From NCBI GenBank assembly GCA_022749655.1, contig CP094243.1, positions 868,001-932,000 of the forward strand: a stretch of DNA of 64,000 bases. Direction: 5' to 3'. The notes beneath the pieces were generated by a model. The model did not search any database. It had not been told where the DNA came from and saw nothing but the letters and a program-made list of their open reading frames with translations. Source of the stretch: Xanthomonas phaseoli pv. phaseoli (GTDB taxonomy: Bacteria > Pseudomonadota > Gammaproteobacteria > Xanthomonadales > Xanthomonadaceae). Each line of letters opens with the position of its first letter. Within the stretch, counting starts at the first letter, position 1. The translations under genes were made by a program, and so were the position numbers. Shown piece after piece: positions 1-9,908 of the stretch.

Positions 1-578
1 CTGGCGGCGCAGTGGAAGGCTTGCCTACACATACCTTTCCTACCGACGACGGTGGCGTGGACATGAAGTGCCCGACCGAAGTGGCGATCACCGACCGCCG
101 CTCGGCCGAGCTGGACAAGATGGGCCTGATGCCGCTGGTGCATCGCAAGAATTCGGACATGGCCGCCTTCATCAGCGCGCAGTCGCTCAACAAGCCCGAC
201 GAATACGACGACCCGGATGCCACCGCCAATGCAGCGTTGGGTGCGCGCCTGCCGTACATGTTCGCGTGCTGCCGCTTTGCGCATTACCTCAAGTGCATCG
301 TGCGCGACAAGATCGGTTCGTTCTCCGATCGCGAACAGATGCAGAGCTGGCTGACGCGCTGGGTGACGCAGTACATCGACGGCGACCCGTCCAACTCCAG
401 CGAAGAAACCAAGGCGCGCAAGCCGCTGGCTGCCGCCGAGGTGGTGGTGGTGGAAGAAGTGGAAGGCGCGCCGGGCTATTACAGCTCCAAGTTCTTCCTC
501 AAGCCGCATTACCAGCTGGAGGGCCTGACCGTGTCGTTGCGGTTGGTCTCGCGCCTTCCCTCGGCCGCCGAGGCCTGA
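1..578 (+). CDS. tssC: T6SS sheath large subunit TssC (VipB/ImpC), C-terminal part
   Basis: The open frame enters from the left edge and ends at 578, giving about 190 residues of the C-terminal half of TssC. With TssB, TssC builds the contractile sheath around the Hcp tube. Recognisable family stretches are KCPTEVAITDRRSAEL, the GLMPLVHRKNSDMAAFISAQS block and the conserved ending GYYSSKFFLKPHYQLEGLTVSLRLVSRLP. The true start lies upstream of the window, normally just after tssB. hcp follows 80 bases downstream on the same strand. Nothing looks disrupted in the visible part. The assignment rests on strong family resemblance and on the gene order tssC-hcp-tagJ-tssE-tssF-tssG. Confidence 0.96.
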   Translation, partial: GGAVEGLPTHTFPTDDGGVDMKCPTEVAITDRRSAELDKMGLMPLVHRKNSDMAAFISAQSLNKPDEYDDPDATANAALGARLPYMFACCRFAHYLKCIVRDKIGSFSDREQMQSWLTRWVTQYIDGDPSNSSEETKARKPLAAAEVVVVEEVEGAPGYYSSKFFLKPHYQLEGLTVSLRLVSRLPSAAEA

Positions 579-658
579 TCCGACGCATTCGCGTCACGCA
601 CGACGCCACTGCGCGTCGCGCCATCTCGTGTTGTCACTCTCATTGAAGGAGCAGTTCC

Positions 659-1162
659 ATGGCGTTCGACATGCATATCAAGTTCGGCAGCGGCAAGGTC
701 AAGATCGAAGGCGCGTCCAACCACAAGAAGCACAAGGGCGAGATCCCGATCCTGGCCTGGTCGTGGGGCGCGAGCAATTCCGGCGACCTGCACACCGGTG
801 GCGGCTCGGCCAGCGGCGGCAAGGCGCATATCCAGGACATCTCCATCACCAAGTACGTGGACGGCTGCTCCAACGTGCTGCTGGATGCAGTGTGCACCGG
901 TGCACGGGTGGAAAACGCCTGGCTGTACGTCACCAACGCCACCGGCGAGCAAAGCGACTTTCTCACCCTGGAATTGAGCGAAGGCGTGCTGATTACCTCG
1001 CTGTCGACCGGCGGTTCCGGTGGCGAAGACCGCCTGACCGAAAACGTGACGCTGCACTTCGGCAAGTTCAAGTACGGCTTCCAGCCGCAGGACGACAAGG
1101 GTGCCGCCCAGGGTGGCGCGAAGGAATTCACCTACGACATCCAGGGTGTGGCCAAGGCCTGA
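659..1162 (+). CDS. hcp: Hcp tube protein (TssD)
   Basis: 167 residues, the usual Hcp length. Hcp hexamers stack into the inner tube that the sheath expels, and they can carry effectors. The sequence opens MAFDMHIKFGSGKVKIEGAS and contains the Hcp-family core around KGEIPILAWSWGASN and VTLHFGKFKYGF. A strong ribosome-binding site (GAAGGAG, 645-651) sits seven bases before the ATG at 659, fitting a highly expressed product. The 200-base gap to tagJ holds a strong hairpin (1317-1340). This suggests that hcp is made in excess over the genes behind it. No frame problem is seen. Confidence 0.96.
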   Translation: MAFDMHIKFGSGKVKIEGASNHKKHKGEIPILAWSWGASNSGDLHTGGGSASGGKAHIQDISITKYVDGCSNVLLDAVCTGARVENAWLYVTNATGEQSDFLTLELSEGVLITSLSTGGSGGEDRLTENVTLHFGKFKYGFQPQDDKGAAQGGAKEFTYDIQGVAKA

Positions 1163-1316
1163 CGCGAGCGCAGGCCACCACAGCGCTTTCGCCACGCAGG
1201 TGCGTTTGGCGACCCGGTGCGGCACGCGACATGCGTGTACATCGCTCGCTCTGCGCCGCCCATCGGAAGTTGACGCTGTGACGTTGGCTGCCTCCGATGG
1301 CGGCAATGCAATGACT

Positions 1317-1340
1317 GGCGGTGCCGCGCACGGCACCGCC
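1317..1340 (+). terminator. Hairpin between hcp and tagJ (attenuator or mRNA stabiliser)
   Basis: A perfect 10-bp stem, GGCGGTGCCG with CGGCACCGCC, closes a 4-base loop. It lies just before the tagJ ribosome-binding site (AAGGA, 1353-1357). There is no clear T-tract after it, so it is more likely a partial terminator or an mRNA-stabilising structure than a full intrinsic terminator. A second, weaker stem (GGCCTG/CAGGCC, 1157-1177) overlaps the hcp stop codon. Both are direct sequence observations. The function, lowering downstream expression relative to hcp, is inferred. Confidence 0.55.
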
Positions 1341-1365
1341 ACCTTCTTCGATAAGGAACCGCGCG

Positions 1366-2160
1366 ATGGATGCCACCGCACAGACCCTGCTTGCCCAAGG
1401 CGAGCCGGCGCAGGCGCTGCAGCAGCTGATCCAGCAGGTGCGCCGGCAACCGGCCGATGCAGCGCAGCGCGTGTTCCTGTTTCAGTTGCTGGCCGTACTC
1501 GGCCAGTGGTCGCGCGCCGCAGATCAGCTGCGCGCCTGCGCTGAGCTGGATGCCGCCACACAGCCCTTGGCGCAGACGTACCTTGCAGTGCTGCAGGGCG
1601 AACAGACGCGCGCCGAGGTATTTGCCGGCGCGCGGTTGCCGCATGTGATCGGTGAGCCGGCCGAATGGTTGGCGATGCATCTACACGCGCTACAACTATC
1701 GGCGCAAGGGCATGGCGAACAGGCAGCGGCGTTGCGGGCGCAGGCGTTCGCGTTGGCACCGGCCAGTGCCGGCGTGCTCGATGGCGAACGCTTCCAATGG
1801 CTTGCAGATGCCGACACCCGTTTCGGGCCCTGTCTCGAACTCATGCTCGACAGCGGCTACGCATGGGCCCCGCTCAGCCAGATCCAGCAGCTGCGCATGC
1901 AGGCGCCGCTGGATCTGCGCGACACCGTGTGGGCGCCGGTGAGCGTGCTGTGGCGCAACGGCGGCCAGGCCTTCGGCTACCTGCCGGTGCGTTACCCCGG
2001 CAGCGAGCACCTGGATGCCGGCGAGCTGCAACTGGCGCGCCGCACCGAATGGGCCCACGTCGCACAAGGCGAGATCGGCCTGGGCCAGCGCATGTGGAGC
2101 ACCGAGTCGCGCGAGATTGCGCTGCTGGATGTGCGCGATGTGCAGTTCGACGCGGACTGA
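1366..2160 (+). CDS. tagJ: TagJ/ImpE accessory protein of the T6SS
   Basis: 264 residues, the normal size for TagJ (ImpE). TagJ binds the N-terminus of TssB in sheath systems of this subtype and is thought to tune ClpV-driven disassembly. The N-terminal part is alpha-helical and TPR-like (MDATAQTLLAQGEPAQALQQL onward). The C-terminal part carries the family block LDLRDTVWAPVSVLWRNGG and ends near MWSTESREIALLDVRDVQF. The ATG at 1366 was chosen over the upstream in-frame start at 1321 because AAGGA lies eight bases before it and the upstream extension falls inside the hairpin. tssE begins five bases after the stop. Confidence 0.9.
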   Translation: MDATAQTLLAQGEPAQALQQLIQQVRRQPADAAQRVFLFQLLAVLGQWSRAADQLRACAELDAATQPLAQTYLAVLQGEQTRAEVFAGARLPHVIGEPAEWLAMHLHALQLSAQGHGEQAAALRAQAFALAPASAGVLDGERFQWLADADTRFGPCLELMLDSGYAWAPLSQIQQLRMQAPLDLRDTVWAPVSVLWRNGGQAFGYLPVRYPGSEHLDAGELQLARRTEWAHVAQGEIGLGQRMWSTESREIALLDVRDVQFDAD

Positions 2161-2165
2161 TTTCA

Positions 2166-2669
2166 ATGGCCGAACTCACCACCACCGAACGCTTGCAGCC
2201 TTCGCTGCTGGACCGGCTCACCGATGCCGCGCCCAGTCAGCGCGAAGAGAGCCGCGAGCAACGCGTGATTTCGGCCACGCGCCTGCGCGAGTGCGTCATC
2301 CGCGATCTGTCGTGGTTGCTCAATGCCGTGAACCTGGAAACCAGCCGCCCACTGGAAGCGCACCCACAGGTGCGCAGCTCGGTCCTGAATTACGGCATCC
2401 CGGATCTGGCCGGCGTTGCAGTGACCGGCATCGATGCGGCCGCGCTGCAACAGCGCATTCGCCAGGCGATTGTGGCCTTCGAGCCGCGGCTGATTCCCGA
2501 GACGCTGCGGGTGAGCGTGCGTGCCGATGCTGCACGCATGGATCGGCGCTCGCTGTTGTTCACCATCGAATCGGAGATGTGGGCGCAGCCGCTGCCACTG
2601 AACCTGTATCTGAAGACTGCGCTGGATCTGGAAACCGGCCGGCTCGATGTCGTCGAAGGGCACGGCTGA
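2166..2669 (+). CDS. tssE: T6SS baseplate protein TssE (gp25-like)
   Basis: 167 residues with the gp25/lysozyme-like fold family signature: RECVIRDLSWLLNAVNLE near residues 39-56 and SSVLNYGIPDLAGV near 70-83. TssE is the baseplate wedge component, related to phage T4 gp25, that starts sheath polymerisation. The ATG at 2166 lies five bases after the tagJ stop, so the two are translated as one unit. The stop at 2667-2669 lies just before the tssF start at 2674. No anomaly was seen. Confidence 0.93.
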   Translation: MAELTTTERLQPSLLDRLTDAAPSQREESREQRVISATRLRECVIRDLSWLLNAVNLETSRPLEAHPQVRSSVLNYGIPDLAGVAVTGIDAAALQQRIRQAIVAFEPRLIPETLRVSVRADAARMDRRSLLFTIESEMWAQPLPLNLYLKTALDLETGRLDVVEGHG

Positions 2670-2673
2670 CGTC

Positions 2674-4557
2674 ATGGACCCGCGCCTGCTGCCGTACTAC
2701 ACCCGCGAGTTGCAGCACGTGCGCGACATGGGCGCGGAGTTTGCGCGCGAGTATCCCAAGATCGCCGGCCGGCTCGGCCTGGATGCGTTCGAATGCGCCG
2801 ACCCGTACGTCGAGCGGCTGCTGGAAGGCTTCGCATTCCTGGCTGCGCGCGTGCAACTCAAGCTGGACGCGCAGTACCCGGTGTTCACCCAGCACTTGCT
2901 GGAGATGGTCTACCCACATTATCTGGCGCCGCTGCCTTCGATGGCGGTGGTGCAGTTGCAGCCGGACCTGAAAGACAGCGGGCTGGCAGCAGGTGTGGCC
3001 GTGCCGCGACAAAGCGCGTTGCGCAGCCTGATCGGCGCCGGCGAACGTACCACCTGCGACTTCCGTACCGCGCATGCGGTGACCTTGTGGCCATTGCAGC
3101 TGGCCGAGGCCAAGTATCTGGAATCGCCAGCCGCATTGGCCGCTGCCGGCATCGCCTTGCCGCCCGGGCGCGTGGTGCGTGCCGGCGTGCGTCTGCGCTT
3201 CGAGCTGGTGGGTGGCGCGCAGACGCACGCGCTGGCGCTGGATCGGCTGCCGCTGTTTCTGGCCGGCGCCGATGGCTTGCCCAAGCGGTTGTACGAACAG
3301 CTGCATGCCGATACCACTGCGGTGGTGGTGCGTGGCAGCGGTGCCGGCGGTGGCACGCTGGAGATGACGTTGAGCGCCGATGCCGTGCAGATGCGCGGCT
3401 TTGCCGACGACGATGCATTGATTCCCTACGACGGCCGCTCGTTCAGTGGTTACCGCTTGCTGCAGGAATATTTCGCCTGTCCGGAGCGCTTTCTGTTCGC
3501 AGAACTCACCGGACTGCGCGCGCCATTGCGGCGGTTGCAGGGCAGCAGCTTCGAGGTGGTGGTGTTGCTGCAACGCAGCCTGCCCAGCCTGGCTGCGGCA
3601 GTGGGCGCCGAGCATTTCAAATTGTTCTGCACGCCGGCGATCAACCTGTTCCCGCGGCGTGCCGATCGCATCCATCTGCAAGCCGGCCTGCACGAATACC
3701 ACGTGCTGGCCGACCGCACCCGGCCGATGGATTTCGAGATCCATCACCTGGGCGAGGTGGAAGGCTTCGGCGATCGTCAGGAGCCTGAGCAACGCTTCAC
3801 CCCGTTCTACGGGGGCGACGCTCGCACCTGGCATGCGCGGCATGGTGCGTTCTACAGCATGCGCCGCGAGCCGCGCATGCTGTCGGCACGTCAGCGCCGT
3901 GATGGCGCGCGGTCGAGCTATGTGGGCAGCGAAGTGTTCGTCAGCCTGGTCGATGCCGACGATCAGGCACGCAGCACGCGCCTGCGTCAGCTTGGGCTGC
4001 AACTGTGGTGCAGCAACCGGGATCTGCCGTTGCATATGCCGGTAGGCAAGGGCGCCACCGATTTCACCATGGACAGTGGCGTGCCGGTACAGAGCGTGCG
4101 TTGCGTGGCCGGGCCAACCAAGCCGCGCCCGGCACTGTCGGATGGGCAGACCGCGTGGCGCCTGCTCAGTCAATTGCAGCTCAATTATCTGTCGCTGTTC
4201 GAAGACGGCGCCGACGGCGCCGCTGCGCTACGCGAGATCCTCACCTTGTACTGCGACCCGTTCGATGCATCCGCGCAGCGGCAGATCGAAGGCGTCAAGC
4301 AGGTGAGCGGCACACCGATCGTGCGGCGCATCCCGGTGCCTGGCCCGATCACCTTCGGCCGCGGCCTGGAGATCACGCTCACCTGCGAGGATGCCGCCTT
4401 CGAAGGCACCGGCGCGTTCCTGCTGGCTTCGGTGCTGCGGCACTTCTTTGCGCGCTATGTGTCGGTGAATTCGTTTGCCGAGACCGTGCTGCGTACCACC
4501 GAACGTAATGAGGTGGCCCGATGGCCAGCCCAGCCCGGCACGCGCCCGCGCCTGTAA
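2674..4557 (+). CDS. tssF: T6SS baseplate protein TssF (VasA/ImpG)
   Basis: 627 residues, the typical TssF length. TssF pairs with TssG to form baseplate wedges. The N-terminus MDPRLLPYYTRELQHVRDMG, the motif EFAREYPKIAGRLG and the stretch DPYVERLLEGFAFLAARVQ are hallmarks of the family. The frame is open from 2647, but the start at 2674 matches the conserved N-terminus and follows the tssE stop by four bases. The 3' end overlaps tssG by 37 bases, suggesting translational coupling. The frame is intact throughout. Confidence 0.95.
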   Translation: MDPRLLPYYTRELQHVRDMGAEFAREYPKIAGRLGLDAFECADPYVERLLEGFAFLAARVQLKLDAQYPVFTQHLLEMVYPHYLAPLPSMAVVQLQPDLKDSGLAAGVAVPRQSALRSLIGAGERTTCDFRTAHAVTLWPLQLAEAKYLESPAALAAAGIALPPGRVVRAGVRLRFELVGGAQTHALALDRLPLFLAGADGLPKRLYEQLHADTTAVVVRGSGAGGGTLEMTLSADAVQMRGFADDDALIPYDGRSFSGYRLLQEYFACPERFLFAELTGLRAPLRRLQGSSFEVVVLLQRSLPSLAAAVGAEHFKLFCTPAINLFPRRADRIHLQAGLHEYHVLADRTRPMDFEIHHLGEVEGFGDRQEPEQRFTPFYGGDARTWHARHGAFYSMRREPRMLSARQRRDGARSSYVGSEVFVSLVDADDQARSTRLRQLGLQLWCSNRDLPLHMPVGKGATDFTMDSGVPVQSVRCVAGPTKPRPALSDGQTAWRLLSQLQLNYLSLFEDGADGAAALREILTLYCDPFDASAQRQIEGVKQVSGTPIVRRIPVPGPITFGRGLEITLTCEDAAFEGTGAFLLASVLRHFFARYVSVNSFAETVLRTTERNEVARWPAQPGTRPRL

Positions 4558-5566
4558 GCGCCGCGGCTGCCGCGCTGGCACAAGCGCTGCAGACCCGGCC
4601 ACAGGATTTCACTCCGTTCGCGGCCTTGCGCGCGATCGAGCGCTGCCATCCGCTGCAGCCGCGCCTGGGCGAATCGGCGCGCGCCAGCGACGATGTGCTG
4701 CGGCTGCGGCATGCGCCGTCACTGGCTTTCGCGCCACGTGCGCTCGATCGCTACACACCGGCAACGCACGATCAGCCTGCCGCGCTGTACGGTCTATTTC
4801 TAGGCCTGTTCGGGCCGAATGCGCCGTTGCCGTTGCACCTGACCGAATACGCCATCGAACGTGCGCAGCAAGCCAAGGACGGCGCCTTCGCCGCGTTTGC
4901 CGATGTGTTCCACCACCGCATGCTGAGCCTGTTCTACCGCGCCGCGCCTGGGCGCAGGCACAGCCCAGCGTGCAGGCCGAGCGGCCGGCGAGCGACCAGT
5001 TCCGTGCCTGGCTGGATGCATTGGTTGGTATTGCCAGCCCGCATCTGCGCGACCGCGACGCCTTGCCGGACGATGCACGTCGTTACTACGCCGGCCGTCT
5101 TGGCACCGCCACGCGTACACCGGAAGGCTTGCGTGCACTGCTGCAGCAGGTGTTCGAATGGCCGGTGCAGGTGCAGGAATTCATCGCCGAATGGATGCGC
5201 CTGCCGGCCGATGCGCACTTGCAACTTGGTTTGGGCCCGCGCAACGCACGGCTGGGCGTGGACAGCGTGGTGGGCGCACACGTGCGCGGTGCCCAGCAAC
5301 GGGTGCGCATCTGTCTGGGGCCGCTGCCGTGCCTGGTGTTTCAACGCTTCCTTCCGGGCGGCCAGGCGCTCAGGCAGCTCACCGCCGCAGTACGCAGCTA
5401 TCTGGGCGACGAATTCGGCTGGGACCTGCAGCTGTTGCTCAAGGCCGACGAGGTGCCCACCCCGCAGCTGGCGCGCAATAGCCGGCTGGGCCTGGATACC
5501 TGGATCGGCCGCCGCGCCTGGAGCATCGCCGACGCCGACGAGGTGCTGCTGCGCCCATCGGGCTGA
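4521..5566 (+). pseudogene. tssG: T6SS baseplate protein TssG, broken by a 5-bp tandem duplication
   Basis: The first 140 codons (MASPARHAPAPVSAAAAALA onward) read in one frame up to FYRA. The rest reads in another frame from WAQAQPSVQAERPASDQF to the stop at 5566. The junction is an exact duplication of GCGCC (4939-4943 and 4944-4948). Removing one copy restores FYRAWAQAQPSVQ and gives a 346-residue protein, normal for TssG. As written, translation would leave the frame after residue ~140 and lose most of the TssF-interacting protein. It may be a real loss-of-function mutation, since slippage on a 5-bp repeat is common, or an assembly error. If real, the baseplate could not form. Confidence 0.88.
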
Positions 5567-5622
5567 CGCGCACCGCTCTCCCTTTCGCTCACACGCAACG
5601 TACCGACTTCGAAGGACGCATC

Positions 5623-8504
5623 ATGGCCGAGATCTCCCGCAGTGCCCTGTTCGGCAAGCTCAATCCACTCGCCTATCGCGGCATCGAAAGCGCCACCGTC
5701 TTCTGCAAGCTGCGCGGCAACCCGTACGTGGAGCTGGTGCACTGGCTGCATCAGTTGCTGCAGCTGCAGGACTCGGACCTGCACCGCATCATCAAGCATT
5801 TCCAGCTCAACCCCTCCACGCTGGCGCGCGATGTCACCGCCGCACTGGATGGTCTGCCGCGCGGCTCCACCGCCGTCACCGACCTGTCGGCCAATGTCGA
5901 AGAAGCGGTCGAGCGCGGCTGGGTGTATGCCTCACTGAGTTTTGGTGAAGCGCAGGTGCGCACCGGCTATCTGGTGGTCGGCATGCTCAGCGAACGCGGT
6001 TTGCGCAACGCGTTGCTGGCGATCTCCAAGGAGTTCGACAAGCTCAAGCCTGCGGTATTGGACGAGCACTTCGCGCAGATCGTCGCCGGCTCGCCGGAAG
6101 AGGGCCTGCTGCCCAGCGATGGATTTTCGCTTGGTCAGTCCGCTGCACCGGGCGAGGCCAGCGGTGCCATCGCCCCGGCTGCGATGGGCAAGCAGGAAGC
6201 GCTGAAGAAATTCACCACCGACCTCACCGCACAGGCGCGCGAGGGCAAGCTTGATCCGATCATCGGCCGCGACGACGAGATTCGCCAGGTGATCGACATC
6301 CTGATGCGCCGCCGCCAGAACAACCCGATCCTGGTCGGCGAGGCCGGCGTCGGCAAGACCGCGGTGGTGGAAGGCTTCGCCCAGCGCATCGCCCGTGGCG
6401 ACGTGCCGCCGGCGTTGAAGGACGTGCAATTGCGCACGCTCGATGTGGGCCTGTTGCAGGCCGGCGCCAGCATGAAGGGCGAGTTCGAACAGCGCCTGCG
6501 CGCGGTCATCGACGAAGTGCAGGCCAGCCCCAAGCCGATCATCCTGTTCGTGGATGAAACCCATACCTTGGTCGGCGCTGGCGGCGCGGCCGGCACCGGC
6601 GATGCCGCCAACCTGCTCAAGCCGGCACTGGCACGCGGCACGCTGCGCACCGTGGGCGCGACCACATTCGCCGAATACAAGAAATACATCGAAAAGGATC
6701 CCGCGCTGACGCGGCGCTTCCAGGCCGTGCAGGTCGACGAGCCCGACGAGGCTAAGGCGGTGCGCATGATGCGCGGCGTCGCTTCGACGATGGAACAGCA
6801 TCACCGGGTGCAGATCCTCGACGAAGCGCTGGAAGCGGCGGTCAAGCTCAGCCACCGCTATATCCCCGCGCGTCAGCTGCCGGACAAGTCGGTGAGCCTG
6901 CTCGACACCGCCTGCGCGCGCGTTGCGGTCAGCCTGCACGCCACGCCGGCCGAGGTGGACGATAGCCGCCGCCGGATCGAAGCGCTGGACACCGAGCACG
7001 CCATCATCGAGCGCGAGCGTGCGATCGGCATCGTGGTGGAGGAGCGTGCTGCCGCATGTGCCAACCTGCTGGAAAGCGAGCACGGCCGCCTGCGTGATCT
7101 GGAGCAACGGTGGGGTGCCGAAAAGGCGTTGGTGGACGAGCTGTTGGCGCTACGCGCGCAACTGCGTAGCAGCAATGCGCCGGTGGAAGGCACGGGTAGT
7201 GCGTTGGAAGCGGAGGCCGAGGCCTACACCGATGCAGATGCCGATGTCGCACAGGCAGCGTCTGGCGACACTGCCGTGCTCGAAGCGCCACTACGCGTGG
7301 ATCGCGACACGCTGCTCGCACGCCTGCAGCTGGTGCAAGCGGAACTAGGTGCGCTGCAGGGCGAATCGCCCTTGATCCTGCCCACGGTCGACTACCAGGC
7401 GGTGGCCGCCGTGGTCGCCGACTGGACCGGCATCCCGGTCGGGGGCGCATGGCGCGCAACGAGATCGACACGGTGCTACGCCTGCCCGAACTGCTGGCCA
7501 AGCGCGTGATCGGCCAGGACCACGCCATGGAGATGATCGCCAAGCGCATCCAGACCAGCCGCGCCGGCCTGGACAACCCGGACAAACCGATCGGCGTGTT
7601 CCTGCTCGCCGGCACCTCCGGCGTCGGCAAGACCGAAACCGCGCTCGCCCTGGCCGAAACCTTGTACGGCGGCGAGCAGAACCTGATCACCATCAATATG
7701 AGCGAGTACCAGGAGGCACACACGGTTTCCTCGCTCAAGGGCGCACCGCCAGGCTATGTGGGGTACGGCGAGGGCGGTGTGCTGACCGAAGCGGTGCGAC
7801 GCAAACCGTACTCGGTCGTGCTGCTGGATGAAGTGGAGAAGGCGCACCCGGACGTGCACGAACTGTTCTTCCAGGTCTTCGACAAGGGCTGGATGGAAGA
7901 CGGCGAAGGCCGCCGCATCGACTTCCGCAACACCTTGATCATCCTCACCAGCAACGCCGGCACCGACCTCATCGCCAGCCTGTGCAGGGACCCGGAACTG
8001 ATGCCGGATCCGGAAGGCATGGCCAAGGCGATCCGCAAGCCGTTGTTGAAGGTGTTTCCGCCGGCGCTGCTTGGGCGGTTGGTGGCGATTCCGTATTACC
8101 CGCTGAGCAACGCCATGCTCGGGCAGATCGTGCGGTTGCAGTTGAACCGCATCAAGCAGCGGATCGAAGAGCGCTACAGGATTCCGTTCGAGTACGACGA
8201 GGCGGTGGTGGAGCTGGTGGTGAGTAGGTGTACGGAGAGCGAGTCGGGCGGGCGGATGATCGATGCGATTTTGACCAATTCGATGTTGCCGGAGATCAGT
8301 CGGGTTTTCCTGACGCAGATACGCGAGGGAAACACATTCTCCTCATTCGACATCTGCGTGGACGGGCTCGGTTTCGTATATCGCGCCGATTGGACAAGGC
8401 CTCTGGGAAGTTCAGCTGCTGACTGCCAGGCGGTCAGTCGCATCGAAGAACTAATCGCGCGCCAACCTGCACGGCTGGCAACTAAATCGAGACCGGAGGA
8501 ATTC
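5623..8504 (+). pseudogene. tssH: T6SS AAA+ ATPase TssH/ClpV with a frame break
   Basis: ClpV disassembles the contracted sheath. The N-domain spans about residues 1-160. The first AAA+ module has Walker A GEAGVGKT near residue 241 and Walker B LFVDETHTL near 308. A coiled middle domain follows, and TGIPVG ends the first frame. The second frame continues from MARNEIDTVL (7449) with the second Walker A (GTSGVGKTE), Walker B (VVLLDEVEKAHPDVHE) and C-domain. The break is a G5 run at 7441-7445, where GIPVGRMARNEI needs two fewer bases. Family similarity fades near 8390, yet no stop occurs before 8505, so the natural end is unclear. From ~8220 the DNA becomes visibly AT-richer. The SD at the start is weak (GAAGGA, 5610-5615). 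Confidence 0.85.
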
Positions 8505-8783
8505 ATGAGCGAAGAAGAAGACCTAATACTCGGAAAGAACAGAGGAGAAAAGCGGTTCAACGACTACTGGCCTTCCATAGTTCACGATGACTATTTCGTA
8601 GATTATCTGGCGATCGCCAAGTTCCTCAGCGGCGGGCCAACAACTTGCATGTCTGCGTTCGTCACGCTAGAGAAATCGCTGACGCAGAGATGTGGCGCGA
8701 CGAAATCCGACGGAAACAATGTCGAGCGCATCGTGGAATTCGCCCAATCGATGAAGAAGGCATACAAGCAAGGCGACGAGAAC
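8505..8783 (+). pseudogene. Truncated AT-rich ORF after clpV, cut by an IS3 element
   Basis: A good ribosome-binding site (GGAGGA, 8495-8500) precedes an ATG at 8505. The product starts MSEEEDLILGKNRGEKRFND and reads about 93 charged, hydrophilic residues before the IS3 terminal repeat begins at 8784; the frame then runs on to a stop inside the IS at 8855. It is in the same frame as the second half of clpV, with no stop between them. It could be a separate gene whose upstream stop is missing because of an indel, or a tail fused to ClpV. I do not recognise the protein. Base composition and rare-looking codons differ from the T6SS genes, which suggests acquisition. A cargo or immunity role is only a guess from position. 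Confidence 0.5.
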
Positions 8784-8820
8784 GGTAATCCCCCACTTCT
8801 AGCGGTCGCCAGAAGTGGAG

Positions 8821-9908
8821 CTAAGCGGCCATCGCCAACTTCATGGCAGGCGTGATGCCGCCGAGCGCCATATTCGGACGCTCGTGGTTGTACGTCCATA
8901 GCCAGCGGGTGGCTTTGTCCTGCACCTGGTCGATGGTGTCGAACAGGGTTTGGGCGAGCCAGGCGTAGCGGATGGTGCGGTTGTAGCGTTCAACGTAGGC
9001 GTTCTGCTGTGGCTTGCCCGGCTGGATGTGCTCGACCCGGATACCATGCCGCTGCGCCCAGGACAGCAACGCGCCACTGATGTATTCAGGGCCGTTGTCG
9101 CAGCGGATCACGGCGGGCTTGCCGCGCCACTCGATGATCTGCTCCAGCGATCGGATCACACGGGCTGACGGCAGCGACAGATCCACCTCGATCCCCAGCC
9201 CCTCGCGATTGAAGTCGTCGAGCACATTGAACAGCCGGAAGCTGCGGCCGTCGGCCAACTGGTCGTGCATGAAGTCCATCGACCAGACCTGGTTGATAGC
9301 CTCCGGCACCGCCAGAGGCTCGGGCCGCTCACGCACCAGCCGCTTCCTCGGCTTGATCCGCAGGTTCAACTCCAGCTCGCGGTAGATCCGGTAGACCCGC
9401 TTGTGATTCCAGCCAAAGCCCTTCACGTTGCGCAGGTACAGGTAGCACAGGCCAAAGCCCCAGTCGCGATGGGCGGTCGTCAGGCGGACCAGCCAGTCGG
9501 CGATCCGGGCGTTCTGCTCGCTGGCCTTGGCCTGGTAGCGGAAGCAGGTCTCGCTCACCGCGAAGGCCTGGCAGGCGTGGCGGATGTTCGTACGCCCGCT
9601 CGTGACTGCCGATTGGGCCATCTCGCGTCGCTGAGATGGCCTCACCATTTTTTTGCGAGCGCTTCCTTCAGCAGGTCGGTACTGAGCTGCGCCTCGGCGT
9701 ACATCTTCTTGAGCCGGCGGTTCTCCTCCTCCAGCTCCTTCATGCGCGCGACCATGGACACGTCCATGCCGCCGAACTTGCTGCGCCACTTGTAGAACGT
9801 GGCCGAGCTGATGCCGTGCTCGCGGCACAGCTCCGGCACGGGCGCACCGGCCTGGGCCTGCTTGAGCACGGCGATGATCTGGCTGTCGGTAAAGCGGGAC
9901 TTCTTCAT
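8821..9908 (-). CDS. IS3-family transposase OrfAB (frameshift product)
   Basis: OrfB contains the DDE integrase core: [11 protein letters not shown] (first Asp), [12 protein letters not shown] (second Asp) and [17 protein letters not shown] (Glu), ending MKLAMAA at 8821. It lacks its own convincing start. Translation is expected from OrfA (start 9908) by a -1 slip on the A7 run (plus-strand T7 at 9648-9654, codons GCA AAA AAA TGG) near the end of OrfA. This is the normal IS3 mode of expression. The catalytic residues are all present, so the element looks competent. Confidence 0.85.
9642..9908 (-). CDS. IS3-family OrfA, helix-turn-helix subunit
   Basis: 88 residues from [19 protein letters not shown] to [10 protein letters not shown]. 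The N-terminal helix-turn-helix ([22 protein letters not shown]) binds the IS ends. The following leucine-rich coiled stretch ([17 protein letters not shown]) is the usual dimerisation zipper. A start at 9908 was preferred over the longer frame because MKKSRFTD is the family N-terminus. A purine-rich AGGAGG lies just upstream on the minus strand. Confidence 0.88.
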   Translation of the reverse strand: MKKSRFTDSQIIAVLKQAQAGAPVPELCREHGISSATFYKWRSKFGGMDVSMVARMKELEEENRRLKKMYAEAQLSTDLLKEALAKKW

